NCBI GenBank assembly: GCA_029561355.1 | Contig: JAKQJD010000156.1 | Span: 1 to 49,456, forward strand | Direction: 5' to 3' | DNA from: Bacteroidota bacterium | GTDB taxonomy: Bacteria > Bacteroidota > Bacteroidia > Chitinophagales > Saprospiraceae | DNA length: 49,456 bases | Part shown: positions 46,120-49,456 of the stretch, one piece after another | How the letters are laid out: each line of letters begins with the position of its first letter | Numbering within the stretch: position 1 is the first letter of the stretch | Translations under genes and position numbers: made by a program | Notes under the pieces: model-generated | Told to the model about the DNA's origin: nothing | Databases searched by the model: none | Seen by the model: the letters and a program-made list of their open reading frames with translations, nothing else

Positions 46120-46389
46120 ATGCCGCTTACACAACTACCCGAAAAAATCCGGGCGATCCGGCGTTTGCTGCATCTCCGGCAACACGACATGGCCGAACGC
46201 CTCGGTATCTCCATCGAGGCATACAGCAAGATGGAGCGCGGCAAAACCAGGCTGCACCTGGAGCGGTTGCAGCAAATCACGGGCATTTTCGGCATGGAAA
46301 CCACTCAAATGATGACGCTGAACCTGGAAGAACTTTTGCCGCTGCTCCGGGAGAAAAAGAACCCCGCGCATTTCCCCGTTTCCCCCTAA
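46120..46389 (+). CDS. XRE-family helix-turn-helix regulator
   Basis: An 89-aa protein. Residues about 8-62 form an HTH_3/Cro-C1 fold (IRAIRRLLHLRQHDMAERLG, then ISIEAYSKMERGKTRLHLER), with the recognition helix around AYSKMERGK. The C-terminal tail is short and shows no sensor or peptidase domain. The DUF3667 gene starts 37 bases downstream on the same strand, so the two are probably co-transcribed from the promoter at 46041. Confidence 0.9.
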   Translation: MPLTQLPEKIRAIRRLLHLRQHDMAERLGISIEAYSKMERGKTRLHLERLQQITGIFGMETTQMMTLNLEELLPLLREKKNPAHFPVSP

Positions 46390-46426
46390 TATTGCTGCCT
46401 GCCAAGTCAACACTTTCACGAGCACC

Positions 46427-47533
46427 ATGGAAAACCCGACCGATGCCGAGCAGGCATCCTCCGAACAGCCGGAAAAGAAAAAAATAGTCTGTCCGAACTG
46501 CGAAAAAAAGATCTCGCGTAATGCCGTTTTTTGTCCGAAATGCGGGCAAAGGCAGGTATCCGGCAAGATTAAAATGAGAGACCTGCTCATCCGGCTCTGG
46601 AACACGACGTTTCATCTGGAAAGCAAATTCCTGCGCATGGTGTGGCACCTGCTGATCCCGGCCAAGGTCACCATCGCCTATTTCAAAGGGCAAATCAAAC
46701 GCTACCCCCACCCGATCCAGTTTTTCCTGGTGTGCATGTTCTTTTTCCTGCTGTATGTGAGCGCGCGCGGGAAGGGCGGGCCCGACATGAATCTGTTCGC
46801 GCTGTTGAAAATGGAGGAAAACCAGCAGAGCATCAAAGGCAAGGTGGAATTGGCGGAAAGCATCCGCCTGCACTGGGATTCCATTCCGCAAAGGTTGCGT
46901 ACGCCTCCGGCGAGGCAGGCGCTGGATACGGTGCTGCACCTGGCGATGAAGGACCTGGATTTCTGGGAAAAAGACAGTCTGGGCATTATGGAAGGCGGAT
47001 ACCGTTTTATTCTGAAGGGGTCGTACCGTTTTGCCAACCGGGATTTACTTAAAATGACACCCGATTCGCTGTTGCAGTATTACCATGTGGAGCCATGGCT
47101 GGACCGGCTCCTTATCCGGCAAAGTCTGAAAGCCTCGCAGGATACGGCGGCGGTTGCGCGGTCGTGGATCGGTTCGTTCACGTGGATTTTGTTGTTCCAG
47201 ATTGCCGTCATGTCTTTCTGGCTGAAAGGGATGTACCGCCGCCAGAAGCGTTATTTCGTGGAGCATTTTGTGCTGCTAATCCACCTGCATTCCGGCTTTA
47301 TTTTTCTGCTGACGCTGATCAGCGTACTGCGCACTTATCTGCACCTGAATTTCATCTCCCGTTCCCTGTCGCTGTGGTGGCTGCTCGTGGCCACGCCCCT
47401 GGCGATGTATTTTTACTACGGTCAAAGCAAAAGGAAAACGTTTCTTAAATTCCTGATTTTCTGCTTTTTGTACCTGCTGATGTTTTTTGTGGCGCTGCTG
47501 TTGAGTATGTTGTTCAGTTTTTTGTTTTTCTGA
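46427..47533 (+). CDS. DUF3667 membrane protein with N-terminal zinc ribbon
   Basis: A 368-aa protein. A four-cysteine ribbon (C22, C25, C36, C39: CPNCEKKISRNAVFCPKCGQ) is followed by the DUF3667 signature (HLESKFLRMVWHLLIPAKVT, GQIKRYPHPIQFFLVCMFFF). Later helices at about 240-262, 280-302, 315-330 and 340-366 give an inner-membrane protein with about five segments. Function of the family is unknown. The stop codon TGA at 47531 touches a 48-bp-arm palindrome that separates it from the convergent HxlR gene. Confidence 0.85.
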   Translation: MENPTDAEQASSEQPEKKKIVCPNCEKKISRNAVFCPKCGQRQVSGKIKMRDLLIRLWNTTFHLESKFLRMVWHLLIPAKVTIAYFKGQIKRYPHPIQFFLVCMFFFLLYVSARGKGGPDMNLFALLKMEENQQSIKGKVELAESIRLHWDSIPQRLRTPPARQALDTVLHLAMKDLDFWEKDSLGIMEGGYRFILKGSYRFANRDLLKMTPDSLLQYYHVEPWLDRLLIRQSLKASQDTAAVARSWIGSFTWILLFQIAVMSFWLKGMYRRQKRYFVEHFVLLIHLHSGFIFLLTLISVLRTYLHLNFISRSLSLWWLLVATPLAMYFYYGQSKRKTFLKFLIFCFLYLLMFFVALLLSMLFSFLFF

Positions 47534-47631
47534 ATAAATGACGCTTGGGTTAGATGCCTCGTTCAAGTCATCCGATGACTTAAAGTCATCGGATGACTTG
47601 AACGAGGCATCTAACCCAAGCGTCATTTATT
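47533..47631. repeat. Perfect 48-bp-arm palindrome between convergent genes
   Basis: Arms 47533-47580 and 47584-47631 are exact reverse complements with a 3-base spacer (TAA). The inner core AGTCATCCGATGACT-NNN-AGTCATCGGATGACT is identical to that at 29775-29807 apart from the spacer, while the outer 33 bases are different. It starts at the last base of the DUF3667 stop codon and ends 6 bases before the HxlR stop, so it is well placed as a bidirectional terminator. Confidence 0.96.
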
Positions 47632-47637
47632 TAGTAT

Positions 47638-48018
47638 TCAAACCGCCAAAGCGCTCTCTTCCCTGCCCTTGTTTTGCACATAAGCGCGGTGCTGCGTCCC
47701 CCACTCGCTGAGCGCTTCCACGACGGGCATCACGGTCCGGCTGTATTCGGTCAGTTCGTATTCCACAATGACCGGCGTTTGCACGTACACGTTGCGCTTG
47801 ATGAAGTCGTTCATCTCCATCTCTTTCAACTCATTGGACAACACCCGGGCGGAAATACCGGCCACGGTGCGTTGCAGGTCGTTGAAACGCCGGGGCCCTT
47901 CCATCAGGGCTACGATGATGCGGAGTTTCCATTTTCCGCCGATGGCATACAGCGCGTCACCGACGGCGGCCAGGCGGGCGTTGCAAGCGGCGATGGTATG
48001 TGGTTGATTTGCAAGCAT
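47638..48018 (-). CDS. HxlR-family winged-helix regulator
   Basis: I start at ATG 48018 (MLANQPHTIAACNARLAAVG), giving 126 aa; a longer frame runs into a repeat. The family signature ALYAIGGKWKLRIIVALMEG, RRFNDLQRTVAGISARVLSNELKEME and VEYELTEYSRTVMPVVEALSEWG is complete. HxlR proteins bind palindromes and respond to aldehydes, thiol stress or small molecules. The divergent DoxX-like gene is the expected target, and two palindromic sites lie in the gap. Confidence 0.92.
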   Translation of the reverse strand: MLANQPHTIAACNARLAAVGDALYAIGGKWKLRIIVALMEGPRRFNDLQRTVAGISARVLSNELKEMEMNDFIKRNVYVQTPVIVEYELTEYSRTVMPVVEALSEWGTQHRAYVQNKGREESALAV

Positions 48019-48102
48019 TTTGTGAGTGGTGAGTGGTGAATTGTGAGTGATATAGACCATAGTGAGCCTCTAATACTCACAACTGACAATTCACCACTCA
48101 CT
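48019..48102. repeat. GTGAGTGGTGA inverted repeat in the HxlR leader
   Basis: GTGAGTGGTGAGTGGTGAAT (from about 48021) and its imperfect reverse complement (about 48077-48102, TCACAACTG...CACCACTCAC) flank a short unique centre. It is related to the GAGTTGTGA units at 27147 and 39262. It covers the HxlR leader right up to the start codon. Confidence 0.75.
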
Positions 48103-48144
48103 AAAAGGTTACCGCTAACCTTTCAGTAACTACTAACTTTTAGT
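48100..48144. promoter_or_regulatory. Candidate HxlR operator(s) in the divergent HxlR-DoxX gap
   Basis: 48100-48127 is a 12-4-12 palindrome (ACTAAAAGGTTA, CCGC, TAACCTTTCAGT) with one mismatch. 48132-48144 is a second palindrome, ACTAA-CTT-TTAGT. Both lie upstream of the DoxX -7 box and overlap the expected -33 zone, so binding there would affect the DoxX promoter and possibly the HxlR gene. Confidence 0.55.
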
Positions 48145-48157
48145 AAGCAAATGTACA

Positions 48158-48165
48158 TAGGTTTG
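48158..48165 (+). promoter_or_regulatory. -7 element (TAGGTTTG) of the DoxX-like gene
   Basis: TAGGTTTG is an exact TAnnTTTG match 24 bases before the ATG at 48190. No good TTG is present at -33, which fits a regulated promoter with the palindromes nearby. Confidence 0.6.
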
Positions 48166-48189
48166 CACCGGATTTAAAAATTGAAAAAA

Positions 48190-48549
48190 ATGAAATTTAA
48201 AAAAATTATCACCCTCGTCTTTACCGTACTGGCTGTAGGTATGGTCGTACTCAGCGGGATCATGAAACTTTCTGCCAATCCGGAACTGGTCGCTAAAATG
48301 TCGGAGATCGGTATCGGTCCTTACATTCCTGTGCTGGGCATCATGGAAATCACCTTCGCTGCCCTGTTCGCCTGGCCCAAAACAATGCGGATCGGATTCC
48401 TGTTGTTGTCCTGTTATTTTGCAGGCGCCCTGGCCACGGAACTGTCGCACGCCATGCCGTTCAATGCTTTGCTCCCGATGGGACTGGTGTGGATTTCGGC
48501 GTTTTTGCGCGATAAGGAAGTGTTTTTGCCGGCTCCTGCGGCAGTGTAA
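48190..48549 (+). CDS. DoxX-like small membrane protein
   Basis: I start at ATG 48190 (MKFKKIITLVFTVLAVGMVV), 119 aa, with four membrane helices and the family features SGIMKLSANPELVAKMSEIG and PYIPVLGIMEITFAALFAWP. DoxX-like proteins are inner-membrane proteins, often under HxlR control and linked to redox or detoxification. It is divergent from the HxlR gene across a gap with palindromic sites. Confidence 0.9.
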   Translation: MKFKKIITLVFTVLAVGMVVLSGIMKLSANPELVAKMSEIGIGPYIPVLGIMEITFAALFAWPKTMRIGFLLLSCYFAGALATELSHAMPFNALLPMGLVWISAFLRDKEVFLPAPAAV

Positions 48550-48550
48550 C

Positions 48551-48666
48551 GAACAGGATTTATCAGGATTTTAAAGGATTAGAAGGAAATAATTTTCAGG
48601 ATTTTCAGGATGCGCAAGTTGTATGAGAATCCTTTTAATCCTTTAAAATCCTGGTAAATCCTGTTC
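48551..48666. repeat. GGATTTTAAAGGATT-family inverted repeat, second copy
   Basis: 37-bp arms at 48551-48587 and 48630-48666 with two mismatches; spacer 42 bases. The core GGATTTTAAAGGATT is shared with 34452-34567, while the outer parts (GAACAGGATTTA) differ. It fills the gap between the DoxX-like stop and the flavin monooxygenase start 14 bases later. Confidence 0.93.
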
Positions 48667-48680
48667 AAACTCTACATTTT

Positions 48681-49456
48681 ATGCAAATCGGAATCGACAG
48701 TTTCGCGGCCATGCCCGAACACAACAACCCCGCCACCGCCCTCGCGCAACTGCTGGAACGCATGGAACACGCCGACCGTTCGGGGCTCGATGTGTTCGGC
48801 ATCGGCGAACACCACCGCAAGGAGTTTCTGGATGCGGCGCCTACACTCATTCTGGCTGCGGCTGCCGCGCGGACGAAACGCATTCGCCTCACGAGCGCCG
48901 TTACGGTGCTCAGTGCCGCCGATCCGGTTCGGGTATTTCAGAATTTTGCTACCCTCGATCTGATCTCTCAGGGCCGGGCTGAAATGGTGGCAGGTCGCGG
49001 TTCGTTTATCGAAGCGTTTCCGTTGTTCGGCTACGAACTGGAAGATTACGACGCGCTATTTTCCGAAAAACTGGAACTGCTGCTGAAAATCCGCGACAAC
49101 GAATCCGTCACCTGGTCGGGAAAATTCCGCCCGGCGCTGCGCGACCAAACTATTTATCCGCGTCCACTGCAAAATCCCATTCCCATCTGGGTGGGTGTAG
49201 GTGGCACACCCGAATCGTTCATCCGCGCCGGCGTGCTCGGATTGCCCCTGATGGTGGCCGTCATCGGCGGCGAAACGCACCGTTTCCGGCCACTGATCGA
49301 TCTTTATCGGGAAGCAGGAAAACGTGCCGGACATGCGCCTGAAAAACTCACCGTCGGCCTGCATTCACTGGGCTACGTGGGCCGCACTTCGGAAGCCGCC
49401 GTGAACGATTATTTCCCCGGCTACGCCGAAACGTTCACGCGCATCGGCCGGGAACG
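48681..49456 (+). CDS. LLM-class flavin-dependent oxidoreductase (luciferase-like), 3' end outside window
   Basis: The frame is open from ATG 48681 to the window end (258 residues seen). Start MQIGIDSFAAMPEHNNPATA, then the TIM-barrel features GLDVFGIGEHHRKEF, RLTSAVTVLSAADPVRVFQ, GRAEMVAGRGSFIEAFPLFG and PIPIWVGVGGTPES match FMN/F420-type bacterial luciferase-like monooxygenases. The substrate is unknown. It follows the HxlR/DoxX pair, separated by a repeat, and might belong to the same small-molecule response. Confidence 0.92.
   Translation, partial: MQIGIDSFAAMPEHNNPATALAQLLERMEHADRSGLDVFGIGEHHRKEFLDAAPTLILAAAAARTKRIRLTSAVTVLSAADPVRVFQNFATLDLISQGRAEMVAGRGSFIEAFPLFGYELEDYDALFSEKLELLLKIRDNESVTWSGKFRPALRDQTIYPRPLQNPIPIWVGVGGTPESFIRAGVLGLPLMVAVIGGETHRFRPLIDLYREAGKRAGHAPEKLTVGLHSLGYVGRTSEAAVNDYFPGYAETFTRIGRE

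Noticed and set aside
45849..46487. 212-codon plus-strand frame across the XRE gene
   Set aside because: It overlaps the XRE gene and the start of the DUF3667 gene in another frame, both of which have clear family signatures; the sequence is low-complexity.

Overview
The window reads as a piece of a Bacteroidota chromosome, most like the Saprospiraceae/Chitinophagales side of the phylum (lineage is an inference). The signs are: large secreted proteins ending in type IX secretion (T9SS) C-terminal domains, a PorP/SprF plus PorE-like OmpA pair, LytTR/Y_Y_Y two-component proteins, the rpmB-rpmG-DUF4295 gene trio, an exosortase N (XrtN) locus, a Rho factor with a long disordered insert, a MurA with Asp at the catalytic Cys position, and promoters of the Bacteroidota TTG-N17..23-TAnnTTTG type.

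Layout. 1-363 is the tail of an M1-peptidase-like gene. 597-23415 is a secretion-oriented accessory region: a LytTR response regulator (minus), then on the plus strand a LamG protein, a 1272-aa T9SS cargo, two large paralogous modular T9SS cargos (1447 and 1350 aa), a beta-propeller T9SS cargo, a small protein with an internal duplication that looks like effector-associated domains, and a LytS-type hybrid-propeller sensor kinase. The regulator and kinase lie at opposite ends of the cluster and neither has another partner in view. 23555-24465 holds ribosomal genes and tRNA-Arg(ACG), followed by an S8 protease with an altered catalytic Asp, and a BtuF-like metal-receptor protein without a signal peptide.

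27251-32430 is a minus-strand block: a VIT-domain protein with a PEP-type C-terminal sorting signal, its exosortase XrtN, and an MpaB/DUF2236 oxygenase. 32739-38129 carries a 2-oxoacid dehydrogenase E2, the PorE-like OmpA protein and PorP/SprF. 38458-45168 is housekeeping: MOSC protein, rho, serS, murA. The right end has a small membrane protein, an XRE regulator with a DUF3667 membrane protein, a divergent HxlR/DoxX pair, and the start of an LLM-class flavin monooxygenase.

The most striking non-coding feature is the number of long inverted repeats in gene gaps: about a dozen loci in 49 kb, falling into several sequence families. Some are near-perfect 36-55 bp arms, two are palindromes with only 3-nt spacers. 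Families recur at unrelated loci with a conserved core but locus-specific arms, and several repeats sit exactly between convergent genes or between operon members. I found no CRISPR array, prophage, transposase or rRNA gene. All functional calls come from reading the sequence; no database search was run.
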